From Pseudomonas svalbardensis (GTDB taxonomy: Bacteria; Pseudomonadota; Gammaproteobacteria; Pseudomonadales; Pseudomonadaceae), in the NCBI RefSeq assembly GCF_030053115.1, contig NZ_CP125619.1:2615501-2679500 (forward strand): a stretch of DNA of 64,000 nucleotides. Direction: 5' to 3'. Each line of letters starts with the position of its first letter. Positions within the stretch are counted from its first letter, which is position 1. This document shows, piece by piece, positions 17,408 through 25,706 of the stretch. The notes under the pieces were generated by a model that saw nothing but the letters and a program-made list of their open reading frames with translations, made no database searches and was not told the DNA's origin. The translations under genes and the position numbers were made by a program.

Positions 17408-19149
17408 CACACGGCTCAATGACTAGAAAGACGCTCGAACAGGAATACGACATCGTCGTGATCGGCGGCGGCACCGCTGGACCGATGGCGGCGATCAAGG
17501 CCAAGGAGCGCAACCGCGATTTGCGCGTGCTGCTGATCGACAAGGCCAACGTCAAACGCAGTGGCGCGATCAGCATGGGCATGGACGGCCTGAACAACGC
17601 GATCATTCCCGGTCACTCGACGCCGGAGCAGTACACCAAGGAAATCACCATCGCCAACGACGGCATCGTCAATCAGGCGGCGGTGTATGCCTACGCGACC
17701 CACAGCTTCGAAACCCTCTCACAACTGGACCGCTGGGGCGTGAAGTTCGAGAAGGACGAGACTGGCGACTACGCGGTGAAAAAGGTCCACCACATGGGCG
17801 CCTACGTGCTGCCGATGCCGGAAGGGCATGACATCAAAAAAGTCCTGTACCGCCAGTTGAAACGGGCGCGGGTGAGCATCACCAACCGGCTGGTCTGCAC
17901 ACGATTGCTGACGGGCGAAGAGGGCGCAGTCAACGGTGTGATGGGGTTCGACTGCCGCACCGCCGACTTCCACGCGATCAAGGCCAAAGCCGTGATCCTC
18001 TGCTGCGGCGCCGCCGGGCGTCTGGGTTTGCCGTCCTCGGGTTACCTGATGGGCACCTACGAAAACCCGACCAACGCCGGCGACGGTTACGCCATGGCCT
18101 ATCACGCCGGGGCAGAACTGGCGAATCTGGAATGCTTCCAGATCAACCCGCTGATCAAGGATTACAACGGCCCGGCCTGCGCCTACGTCACCGGTCCGTT
18201 GGGTGGCTACACCGCGAACAACAAGGGCGAACGCTTCATCGAGTGCGATTACTGGAGCGGCCAGATGATGTGGGAGTTTCATCAGGAACTCGAAAGTGGC
18301 AACGGCCCGGTGTTCCTCAAACTCGATCACCTGGCCGAGGAAACCATCCAGAACATCGAAGAGATCCTGCACAGCAACGAACGCCCGAGTCGCGGCCAGT
18401 TCCACTCCAATCGCGGCACCGACTACCGCACGCAAATGGTCGAAATGCACATCTCGGAAATCGGTTTTTGCAGCGGTCACTCGGCCTCCGGCGTGTGGGT
18501 CAACGAGAAGGCCGAAACCTCGGTCAAGGGTTTGTACTCGGCGGGTGACATGGCCGCGGTGCCACATAACTACATGCTCGGCGCGTTCACCTACGGCTGG
18601 TTTGCCGGCACCAACGCGGCGGACTTTGTCGCCGGTCGCGAGTTTACAGCGGTCGATGCCCAGCAGATCGAAACGGAAAAAGCTCGGGTCTACGCGCCGC
18701 TGGACCGCGAACACGGTCTGCCGCCAGCCCAGGTCGAGTACAAGCTGCGGCGCTTCGTCAACGACTACCTGCAACCGCCGAAAGTGACCAAGAAGATGCA
18801 AATCGGCCTGCAACGCTTCAGCGATGTCCAGCGCGATCTCGATCAGATCAAGGCGCACAACGCCCACGAACTGATGCGCGCCATGGAAGTCAGCATGATC
18901 CGTGACTGTGCCGAAATGGCCGCCCGCGCTTCGCTGTTCCGCGCCGAAAGTCGCTGGGGGCTTTACCACTATCGGGTCGACCACCCGCAACGCAACGACA
19001 GCGACTGGTTCTGCCATTGCCACCTGAAAAAGGGCGACGACGGTCAGATGACCAGTTTCAAAAAAGCCGTCGAGCCTTACATCATCCCGCTGGATGCCGA
19101 TGAAATGCAGGCCTACGACCGGCTGCGAGTCGGTGCCTTTGCTGCCTGA
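17404..19149 (+). CDS. AprA-like FAD flavoprotein (fumarate reductase/adenylylsulfate reductase family)
   Basis: This 581-residue FAD enzyme begins with the dinucleotide motif VVIGGGTAGPMAA (near residue 18) and has the RSGAISMGMDGLNN segment typical of the AprA branch. Near the C-terminus, ESRWGLYHYRVDHP followed by a WFCHCHLKK segment also resembles AprA. Family members move electrons between a substrate at the flavin and an iron-sulfur partner, here the ferredoxin encoded 25 bases downstream. No twin-arginine signal is present, so it is cytoplasmic. Dissimilatory sulfate reduction genes (sat, dsr, qmo) are absent, so true APS reductase activity is doubtful. The transporter downstream suggests an organosulfur or similar substrate, which is inference. 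The start could also be ATG 17419. Confidence 0.8.
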   Translation: MTHGSMTRKTLEQEYDIVVIGGGTAGPMAAIKAKERNRDLRVLLIDKANVKRSGAISMGMDGLNNAIIPGHSTPEQYTKEITIANDGIVNQAAVYAYATHSFETLSQLDRWGVKFEKDETGDYAVKKVHHMGAYVLPMPEGHDIKKVLYRQLKRARVSITNRLVCTRLLTGEEGAVNGVMGFDCRTADFHAIKAKAVILCCGAAGRLGLPSSGYLMGTYENPTNAGDGYAMAYHAGAELANLECFQINPLIKDYNGPACAYVTGPLGGYTANNKGERFIECDYWSGQMMWEFHQELESGNGPVFLKLDHLAEETIQNIEEILHSNERPSRGQFHSNRGTDYRTQMVEMHISEIGFCSGHSASGVWVNEKAETSVKGLYSAGDMAAVPHNYMLGAFTYGWFAGTNAADFVAGREFTAVDAQQIETEKARVYAPLDREHGLPPAQVEYKLRRFVNDYLQPPKVTKKMQIGLQRFSDVQRDLDQIKAHNAHELMRAMEVSMIRDCAEMAARASLFRAESRWGLYHYRVDHPQRNDSDWFCHCHLKKGDDGQMTSFKKAVEPYIIPLDADEMQAYDRLRVGAFAA

Positions 19150-19174
19150 GCAACACAACAAGAGAGACCGCAAA

Positions 19175-19420
19175 ATGGCCTATCAACCCCAGGAAATCTT
19201 CTTCCGCTCCAACGCGCCCGTCACGGTCGATGAGGACCTTTGCATTGCCCACAAAGGCTGCACCGTGTGCGTCGACGTGTGCCCGATGGACCTGCTGGCG
19301 ATCAACCCGGCCACGCAAAAAGCCTACATGGCGTTCGACGAATGCTGGTACTGCATGCCGTGTGAAAAGGACTGCCCGACCGGGGCGGTGAAGGTCGAGA
19401 TCCCATACCTGTTGCGCTGA
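19175..19420 (+). CDS. AprB-like two-[4Fe-4S] ferredoxin
   Basis: The 81-residue protein holds two cysteine clusters, CIAHKGCTVCVDVCP and CWYCMPCEKDCP, that fit two [4Fe-4S] sites. The spacing resembles AprB, the electron-transfer subunit of adenylylsulfate reductase, but it lacks the C-terminal tail of classical AprB (about 150 residues). It follows the AprA-like gene and almost certainly forms its complex. ATG 19175 has only a weak purine-rich ribosome site (AGAGAGA). Confidence 0.85.
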   Translation: MAYQPQEIFFRSNAPVTVDEDLCIAHKGCTVCVDVCPMDLLAINPATQKAYMAFDECWYCMPCEKDCPTGAVKVEIPYLLR

Positions 19421-19429
19421 AACCCAGTT

Positions 19430-19468
19430 CCAATGTGGAAGCGGCGGTGCGACGATTCGACTTGCTCG
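19430..19468. repeat. REP element, copy A
   Basis: The sequence starting CCAATGTGGAAGCGGCGGTG matches, in the opposite orientation, the element at 24143-24176. The two copies bracket the ABC/HEAT/DUF971 genes. This one is between the ferredoxin and the binding-protein gene. Confidence 0.7.
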
Positions 19469-19603
19469 TGAAGAGGCCAGCCCAAACACCGTAAAAGCTA
19501 TCCGGCAACACCGGACGCCTGATTCAAAACACCCCTCGTTTCCCACCGCGCCCTGATCGTGGCGGAGACGAACATCCTAAAAATGATTCGAGGGGATTTA
19601 CCT

Positions 19604-21022
19604 ATGTCTTTGTCAATATTGCTGCGTGCAGCGTTCGCCGGTCTGGTACTGGCTTCATTCACCTTGTCGGCGTCGGCCGAAACCATCCGCATTGCCATCG
19701 GCACCCAGGACACCACGATCAACTGCGCCGCCGGCGGTCTGTTGATTCGCGAGCTGGGCTTGCTGGACAAATACTTGCCCCACGACGGTCCCTACAAAGA
19801 CGCCAAGTACGAGGTGGAGTGGAAGAACTTCACCAGCGGCGCGCCCCTGACCAACGAGATGGTCGCCGGCAAACTCGACTTCGGCGCCATGGCCGATTTC
19901 CCCGGGTCGTTCAACGGTGTGGCGTTCGAAACCGCGGGCAAGCACAGCCTGTTTATCAGCGTGCTGTCGGGCAGCATCAAGGGCAGCGGCAACGGCATCG
20001 TGGTGCCGAGTGCCTCGAACGTACAGTCGCTGGCGGAGCTCAAGGGCAAGACCATTTCCGTGCCGTTTGCCTCGACGGCGCACGGCATGTTGCTACGGGC
20101 GGTCGCGGCCCAAGGCTGGGACCCGCTGAAAGACGTGAACATCATCGCCCAGCCGCCGGAAGTCGCCGGCTCTGCGCTGCAGGCCGGGAAGATCGACGCC
20201 CACGCCGACTTCGTGCCGTTCGCCGAACTGTTCCCCAGCCGTGGTTTCGCTCGCAAGATTTACGACGGCGCCCAAGCCAATGCGCCGACCTTCCACGGTG
20301 CGCTGGTGGATCAGGCCTATGCGAAGAAGTACCCGGAAATCGTCGTGGCTTACCTGCGGGCGAGCATTGAAGCCAACCAGTTGCTCGCAGCTGAGCCGGA
20401 GAAATACAGCGAGTTGATCGCCAAGGTCACCGGCGTCGATGCCGAGGTCAATTACCTGTTCCACGGTCCGCTGGGCGTGCAAACGCGCGACCTGAGCTGG
20501 AAGCCGGAATACCGTCAGGCCGTCGGGACTGCCATCGACACGCTCAAGCTGTTGAAGAAGGCTGATCGCGGGTTGGACCTCAATACCTTCATCGACGACC
20601 AATACATCCGCGCCGCGTTCAAGGCCTCGAACCTGGACTACACCGCGCAACTGGCCAACTACGGGCAGACACCGCTCAAGGCTGTGGATGCGTCTAGCGG
20701 CAAAGCCATCACTGATTTCAGCCATGTGGCGGAGATCTGGGTGCGTGGCGAGCCGAAGGTTCGGCAGTACGCCTCGGCAGAGTCGGCGTTCACCGCGTTG
20801 GCCAGCCTGAAGCAGGAAGGCAAAAACATCCGCGCGGTGTATGCCCAGGCGAGTGACAGCGGGATCAAGTTACTGGCGGATCAGGCGTGGTTTGCCAGTG
20901 ATGCGAAAGGGCGCCTGAGTGCGTTTCTGCTCAGAGGTCAGGCTCAGCAATTTGCTACGGCACAGGGTGGGAAGGTGTTCGACTTTACCGACGCTACGAC
21001 TCAAGCCGTCGCCACTCGCTGA
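19604..21022 (+). CDS. ABC transporter substrate-binding protein (nitrate/sulfonate/taurine type)
   Basis: This 472-residue periplasmic protein has a signal peptide ending SASA|E (about residue 24) and then the NMT1/SsuA-type fold: TIRIAIGTQDTTINCAAGGLLI, MVAGKLDFGAMADFPGS and VPFASTAHGMLL. It is longer than typical SsuA/TauA proteins (about 320 residues); the extra C-terminal 130 residues include a HVAEIWVRGEPK segment. ATG 19604 follows GAGGGG with good spacing. It is separated from its permease by a ~182-bp dispersed repeat. The ligand is not identifiable, but the family takes sulfonates, nitrate, thiamine precursors and similar anions. Confidence 0.82.
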   Translation: MSLSILLRAAFAGLVLASFTLSASAETIRIAIGTQDTTINCAAGGLLIRELGLLDKYLPHDGPYKDAKYEVEWKNFTSGAPLTNEMVAGKLDFGAMADFPGSFNGVAFETAGKHSLFISVLSGSIKGSGNGIVVPSASNVQSLAELKGKTISVPFASTAHGMLLRAVAAQGWDPLKDVNIIAQPPEVAGSALQAGKIDAHADFVPFAELFPSRGFARKIYDGAQANAPTFHGALVDQAYAKKYPEIVVAYLRASIEANQLLAAEPEKYSELIAKVTGVDAEVNYLFHGPLGVQTRDLSWKPEYRQAVGTAIDTLKLLKKADRGLDLNTFIDDQYIRAAFKASNLDYTAQLANYGQTPLKAVDASSGKAITDFSHVAEIWVRGEPKVRQYASAESAFTALASLKQEGKNIRAVYAQASDSGIKLLADQAWFASDAKGRLSAFLLRGQAQQFATAQGGKVFDFTDATTQAVATR

Positions 21023-21043
21023 GTTGTGGGGGGGAGTCAAAAG

Positions 21044-21226
21044 CCACCCCTCACCCCAACCCTCTCCCCATAGGGGAGAGGGGGAAAGGGAGCCGATCTC
21101 CATGATTTCCAAAATCTGAGTTCGACTCGATATTTCAGGTCGATGTAACTCGAAAGAACAACTCGGTCAGTCCCCTCGCCCCTCTGGGGCGGTCCGACGT
21201 TTCGGGAGGGTTAGACCAAGGGGTGG
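21044..21226. repeat. Dispersed ~182-bp intergenic repeat, copy 1
   Basis: The element begins CCACCCCTCACCCCAACCCT and ends with AGGGGTGG, with imperfect terminal inverted repeats. It contains internal palindromes such as CTCTCCCCATAGGGGAGAG. A second copy at 54670-54850 is highly similar over the whole length. Copy 1 sits inside the ABC operon, between the binding-protein and permease genes. Confidence 0.85.
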
Positions 21227-21263
21227 TTCTCCCGTCCTGCACCATCTACAACTGGAACCCGAC

Positions 21264-22046
21264 ATGCCAAAATCGCCAACCCGCTGGATCCCCCGAGCCG
21301 CTTCACTGCTGCTCTGCCTTGTATTCTGGCAACTCGCCGCCAGCCACCACTGGAACCTCGGCCTGGTCACCTTCGCCAACGTCCCGACGCCGCTGGCGGT
21401 CATCGAAGCCGCCCTCGGCCTCGGCGACTCCGGCAAGCTTGCGCAGCACCTCGGTAGCAGCCTCAGCCGAGTCTTCGCCGGTTATCTCACCGCACTGATC
21501 ATCGGCATCGCTTTGGGCCTGGCCATCGGTCGCTCGAAATGGGCTGAAGACCTGCTGCTACCACCGCTGGAAGTCCTGCGTCCGATCCCCGCCGTCGCCT
21601 GGATTCCTCTGGCGATCCTGATGTTTCCCTCATCAGAGCTGTCGATGGTCTTCATCACCTTCACCGGCGCGCTGTTCCCGATTCTGCTCAACACCGTGCA
21701 CGGCGTCGAAGGCGTCGACCCACGGCTGATCGCCTCGGCGAAAAGCCTTGGGGCAGGACGTAGGGCGATTCTGTTGGAGGTGATTCTTCCCGGCGCTGCG
21801 CCAAGCATCATCACCGGCCTTGCTATCGGCATGGGCACCTCATGGTTCTGCCTGGTGACCGCCGAAATGATCTCCGGCCAATACGGCATCGGCTATTACA
21901 CCTGGGAGTCCTACACCATCCAGAACTACGCCGACATCGTGGTTGGCATGTTGCTGATTGGCGTACTGGGGATGGGCAGCAGCCTGCTGATCAAACGTCT
22001 GGGCGGGTTGTTCACTCCCTGGCACCGACCACGAGGAAAAGCCTGA
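21264..22046 (+). CDS. ABC transporter permease (SsuC/TauC type)
   Basis: The 260-residue inner-membrane permease has about six transmembrane helices and the family EAA loop (SAKSLGAGRRAILLEVILPGAAPSI, near residues 155-180). The region VLRPIPAVAWIPLAILMF is typical of nitrate/sulfonate/taurine permeases. It overlaps the ATPase gene by one base (TGATG), showing translational coupling. Confidence 0.9.
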   Translation: MPKSPTRWIPRAASLLLCLVFWQLAASHHWNLGLVTFANVPTPLAVIEAALGLGDSGKLAQHLGSSLSRVFAGYLTALIIGIALGLAIGRSKWAEDLLLPPLEVLRPIPAVAWIPLAILMFPSSELSMVFITFTGALFPILLNTVHGVEGVDPRLIASAKSLGAGRRAILLEVILPGAAPSIITGLAIGMGTSWFCLVTAEMISGQYGIGYYTWESYTIQNYADIVVGMLLIGVLGMGSSLLIKRLGGLFTPWHRPRGKA

Positions 22047-22894
22047 TGAGCGTGATGCAAACCCCTGAAGGGCGGATCGACATCCGACAATTGTCCATCG
22101 TCCTCGGCGAAGACAAGCAAGCCTTCGAAGCCGTGCAAGGTCTGGATTGCCAGATCGAGCCGGGGCAATTCGTGTGCATCCTCGGGCCGTCCGGTTGCGG
22201 CAAATCGACCCTGCTCGGTGCGCTGGCCGGTCACCTGCAACCGCGAACCGGCACCCTGAAAGTCGACGGTGCGCCAGTCTCGGGCCCGTCCCCACAGCGC
22301 GGCATGGTGTTCCAGCACCACACGCTGTTCCCTTGGCGCACGGTGCGCGACAACGTTGCTTTCGGCCTGAAAATGCGCGGCATCGGCAAAGCCGAACGCC
22401 ACCAGGCTGCCGACGAAATCCTTGCCCTGGTGGGCCTCGAAGGGTTTGCCGAGCGCTGGCCTGACCAACTCTCGGGCGGCATGCAGCAACGGGTAGAAAT
22501 CGCCCGGGTGCTGATCAACCGCCCGCGCCTGTTACTGATGGATGAACCCTTCGGCGCCCTCGACGCGCTGACCCGGTTGAACATGCAGGAGCTGCTGCTG
22601 GACATCTGGACGCGAATTCGCACCACCGTGGTGTTCGTCACCCATGACATCGATGAAGCGCTGTTCCTCGCCGATCGGCTGCTGGTCATGAGTTCACGCC
22701 CGGGGCGGATCATCGAAGACCTGCGCCTCGATTTCCCACGGCCACGCACCACCGAACGGGCCACCAGCCACGAATTTTCCCGCTTGAAGCGTCATTGCCT
22801 CGAGTTGCTGCGTCACGAAGACGGTCGGCAGTTACCGCGCCTGAACCCTCTCGGACTTCCCCTTGAAAACAAACTGCCGCGATTTGCCCTATGA
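22046..22894 (+). CDS. ABC transporter ATP-binding protein (SsuB/TauB type)
   Basis: The 282-residue ATPase has Walker A GPSGCGKST (near residue 46), Q-loop MVFQHHTLFPW, signature LSGGMQQRV and Walker B LLLMDEPFGALD with the H-loop histidine in VFVTHDIDEA. These motifs place it in the nitrate/sulfonate/taurine importer branch. It begins at ATG 22046 on the stop of the permease gene and overlaps the HEAT-repeat gene by 4 bases. Confidence 0.92.
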   Translation: MSVMQTPEGRIDIRQLSIVLGEDKQAFEAVQGLDCQIEPGQFVCILGPSGCGKSTLLGALAGHLQPRTGTLKVDGAPVSGPSPQRGMVFQHHTLFPWRTVRDNVAFGLKMRGIGKAERHQAADEILALVGLEGFAERWPDQLSGGMQQRVEIARVLINRPRLLLMDEPFGALDALTRLNMQELLLDIWTRIRTTVVFVTHDIDEALFLADRLLVMSSRPGRIIEDLRLDFPRPRTTERATSHEFSRLKRHCLELLRHEDGRQLPRLNPLGLPLENKLPRFAL

Positions 22895-23853
22895 CCTCTC
22901 TATTCGATGTAACCGATAACGACGACATTCTCGCCCTGCAACCGCGCCTGACGGATGACGATCCGGGCGTGCGCAGAATTGCCCTGATCGAACTGGCCGA
23001 CCTTGAAGAGCCGGACGGTTTGCTTTGGTTGGTCAATCGACTGGCTGAAGACCCGACCGAAGAGGTTCGCGCCGAAGCCGCGCGATTGCTCGAAGCCTGG
23101 GAGGACGAACCGGTGGTGGAAGCGCTGTGTCAGGCCCTGACCGATCCTTCCCAAGCCGTGCAAGCGGCCGCCGCGCAAAGCCTTAGCCTGCTCAAGACCG
23201 AGGCGGCGGGCAGGGTGATTCTGCCGTGGACCGCGCATGCCGACATCAGTGTGCGCATCGCCGCTTTCCGGGCATTGCGTGAGTTGCGCTTCCCCGCTGC
23301 CGCCGCTGCCGCTTTAGGGGCATTGACCGACGAAGACGCCAGTGTCCGCCGCGAAGCCGTCGGCGTACTCGGCTGGCTCAAGCAGCTCGATGCCTTGCCG
23401 GCGCTTGCTCGATTGGCCAGTGACGACCCGGACACCGAAGTCCGCCGCGCCGCCACCGGTGCTCTTGGCCTGGCCTCCGACGCCCACGTGCTGCCGGCGC
23501 TGCGTCACGCCTTGCAGGACGCAGCCTGGCAAGTGCGCGAAGAAGCCGCCTCCACGCTGGGCAAGGTCGGCCATGTCGACGCCGGTTCAGCCCTGGTCGA
23601 AGCCTTGAGTGACGATTACTGGCAAGTCCGTCTACGCGCCACCCGCAGCCTCGGTCGTTTGCGTTACGTCCCGGCCCTTGAAGCGCTGATCGAAACCCTC
23701 GGCCACCGTATCAGCAACCTGCGTAAGGAAGCTGCCCTGGCGCTCGGAGAACTGAACGATCGGGGCGCCATCGCACCTTTACAGGCTGCGCAGGATGACG
23801 GCGACCCGGAAGTGCGCAAAGCCGTGCGCATCGCCTTGAGTCAGCTGCAATGA
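22891..23853 (+). CDS. HEAT-repeat protein
   Basis: The 320-residue protein consists almost wholly of about nine HEAT/PBS-lyase type helical repeats (for example DDPGVRRIALIELADL, DEDASVRREAVGVLGWL, DPEVRKAVRIALSQLQ). No signal peptide is seen, so it is cytoplasmic. It overlaps both neighbours by 4 bases. Such repeats bind partner proteins or, in PBS lyases, help attach chromophores. Assembly or scaffolding of the AprA-like flavoenzyme is a possible role but is only inferred from position. Confidence 0.85.
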   Translation: MTSLFDVTDNDDILALQPRLTDDDPGVRRIALIELADLEEPDGLLWLVNRLAEDPTEEVRAEAARLLEAWEDEPVVEALCQALTDPSQAVQAAAAQSLSLLKTEAAGRVILPWTAHADISVRIAAFRALRELRFPAAAAAALGALTDEDASVRREAVGVLGWLKQLDALPALARLASDDPDTEVRRAATGALGLASDAHVLPALRHALQDAAWQVREEAASTLGKVGHVDAGSALVEALSDDYWQVRLRATRSLGRLRYVPALEALIETLGHRISNLRKEAALALGELNDRGAIAPLQAAQDDGDPEVRKAVRIALSQLQ

Positions 23854-24143
23854 ACCCGGTGGCGATTGGCAATTCCCAAGGTAAACAGCAGCTGCGGGTG
23901 AACTGGCCGGATGGTCGCGAACAGTTGCTGGACCACGCTGAGTTGCGCCGTCAGTGTCCGTGTTCGCAGTGCCGGGCGTTTCGCCTGCAAGGGTTGAGGG
24001 TGAAAGTCGATGAGCGCATCCGTGTCGTCGAACTCAATTCCCAGGGTTATGGCCTTCAACTGATTTTCAGCGACGGCCATGAGCGCGGGATCTACCCCTG
24101 GCCCTACCTGGCACAACTCACCCCCGAATCTACTGAAATCTAA
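23850..24143 (+). CDS. DUF971 domain protein
   Basis: The 97-residue protein matches DUF971, also found at the N-terminus of gamma-butyrobetaine hydroxylases and fused to Mrp/ApbC-type Fe-S carriers. The motif CPCSQCRAF carries three cysteines that may bind a metal. The DGHERGIYPWPYLAQL segment is family-typical. It is the last gene of the operon and overlaps the HEAT gene by 4 bases. A role in metallocofactor handling is plausible, not shown. Confidence 0.8.
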   Translation: MNPVAIGNSQGKQQLRVNWPDGREQLLDHAELRRQCPCSQCRAFRLQGLRVKVDERIRVVELNSQGYGLQLIFSDGHERGIYPWPYLAQLTPESTEI

Positions 24144-24176
24144 TGTGGAATCGTCGCACCGCCGCTCCCACATTGG
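24143..24176. repeat. REP element, copy B (likely bidirectional terminator)
   Basis: Inverted partner of the element at 19430-19468: its reverse complement begins CCAATGTGGGAGCGGCGGTG. It lies between the convergent stops of the DUF971 gene and the ABC-2 permease gene. Confidence 0.7.
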
Positions 24177-24186
24177 AATTGTGTTG

Positions 24187-24978
24187 TTAGCTGGATTTGC
24201 GCAGGGCGGCGTGTTGCGGGTTGAAGGTGAGTACGGCGAGTAGCGCGAATATCAGCGTCAGCCCCACGCACACCGCCAGCGCCAACGGATTGAAGCGTTC
24301 ATACAGGGCAAACCGCACCAGTTCCACCGCATGGGTGAACGGGCTCAATGCGCACAACCAGTACAGCCACTCGCTGGACTCGCGCATCTTCCATAGCGGA
24401 TACAGCGCCGACGACAGGAAAAACAGCGGGAAGATCACGAAATTCATCACCCCGGCAAAGTTCTCCAGCTGACGGATGGCGTTGGACAGTAACAGGCCCA
24501 ACGCGCTGAGCATCAATGCCACCAGCAGCAACGCCGGCAACGCAATCAACAAGCCCATGGCCGGTGGTTGTACGCCGTACCCCCAGGCAATCGCCAGAAA
24601 GGCGTAGACCTGCAACAGCGAGATCAACGAGGTGGCCAACAGTTTGCTGCACAGCAGGAAGGTTCGGGGCAGGGGGCTGGTCAGCAGCACGCGCATGCTG
24701 CCCATTTCCCGGTCGTAGACCATCGACAGCGAACCTTGCATGCCGTTGAACAGCAGGATCATGCAGGCAAGGCCAGGGATGATGTAGACCTCATACGGAA
24801 TGTAGGTGTCATAGGGCTCGATGATCGCGATCCCGAGTGCCGCACGAAAACCGGCGGCGAACACCAGCAGCCACAGCAACGGCCGCACCAGCGCACTGAG
24901 AAACCGCGTGCGCTGCAACACAAAACGCAGCCATTCACGCAGCACGATGCCGTTGAAACATTGCCAGTAGGCATTCAT
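24187..24978 (-). CDS. ABC-2 type permease, PQQ-dependent alcohol dehydrogenase system
   Basis: This 263-residue permease has six transmembrane helices (FLSALVRPLLWLLVFAAGFRAAL, then the ABC-2 segment FNGMQGSLSMVYDREMGSMRVLLTSPLPR). It matches the permease associated with PQQ-dependent alcohol oxidation loci (recalled family TIGR03861). Its gene overlaps the ATPase gene by 4 bases. The exported compound is not known for the family. Confidence 0.85.
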   Translation of the reverse strand: MNAYWQCFNGIVLREWLRFVLQRTRFLSALVRPLLWLLVFAAGFRAALGIAIIEPYDTYIPYEVYIIPGLACMILLFNGMQGSLSMVYDREMGSMRVLLTSPLPRTFLLCSKLLATSLISLLQVYAFLAIAWGYGVQPPAMGLLIALPALLLVALMLSALGLLLSNAIRQLENFAGVMNFVIFPLFFLSSALYPLWKMRESSEWLYWLCALSPFTHAVELVRFALYERFNPLALAVCVGLTLIFALLAVLTFNPQHAALRKSS

Positions 24979-25706
24979 TGGGCGGCTCCCGAAGTCGTCA
25001 GTCGAGTGAAGGCCGAACCCAGGTCACCACCGTGCTCCAGGCTCAGGACGTCGGCTTGCCCGCTGGCGACCAACCGGCCCTGATGAAGGATCAACAGGTC
25101 GTCGCTCGGCTGTACTTCATCGAGTAAGTGAGTGGTCCAAAGTACGCTGATGCCTTGCTCGCGGCACAAACTGCGAATGTGTTGATTGAGTGCCAGGCGG
25201 CTGGCGGGGTCGAGGCCGACGCTGGCCTCGTCGAGCAGCAGCAGGCGCGGTTCATGCAGCAAGGCGCGGGCGATTTCCACCCGACGACGATGGCCGCCAT
25301 TGAGTTCGCGGACCCGCTCGCGACGGCGTTCAGTCAAGGCCTGACGAGCCAGTTCGGCGTCGACACGCAGGCCGGTCTGACGCCGCGACATCCCATGCAG
25401 CGCGGCGTGATAGCGCAGGTTTTGCTCGACGCTAAGGTCCAGGTCCAGCGTGCTTTGCTGGAACACCACACCCAATTGCTTGAGCGCCGGACGCGCCGCG
25501 TTGCGCAACGAACAGCCACCGACGCGGATGTCCCCGCGCTGCACATCGTAGAGTCGAGTGAGCAAGGCAATCAGCGTCGATTTGCCCGCGCCGTTTGGCC
25601 CCAGCAGCGCCGCGAAACGGCCGGGTGCCAGGCTGAAACTCACCTGACGCAACGCCTCTTTCACACCATAAGCGAAACTCAGCTCGCTGACTTCCAGTGC
25701 GTTCAT
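24975..25706 (-). CDS. ABC ATP-binding protein, PQQ-dependent alcohol dehydrogenase system
   Basis: This 243-residue ATPase has Walker A GPNGAGKST and Walker B LLLLDEASVGLDP; the signature region is LNGGHRRRVEIARAL, with NGG in place of SGG. It resembles recalled family TIGR03864. I start at ATG 25706 because it overlaps the stop of the beta-propeller gene by 4 bases and gives the conserved N-terminus (MNALEVSELSFAYG); the longer frame adds 7 residues without support. Confidence 0.87.
   Translation of the reverse strand: MNALEVSELSFAYGVKEALRQVSFSLAPGRFAALLGPNGAGKSTLIALLTRLYDVQRGDIRVGGCSLRNAARPALKQLGVVFQQSTLDLDLSVEQNLRYHAALHGMSRRQTGLRVDAELARQALTERRRERVRELNGGHRRRVEIARALLHEPRLLLLDEASVGLDPASRLALNQHIRSLCREQGISVLWTTHLLDEVQPSDDLLILHQGRLVASGQADVLSLEHGGDLGSAFTRLTTSGAAQ

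Noticed and set aside
17719..19173. 484-residue open frame antisense to the AprA-like gene
   Set aside because: Mirror of the coding strand; the plus-strand protein has clear FAD motifs and operon overlaps.
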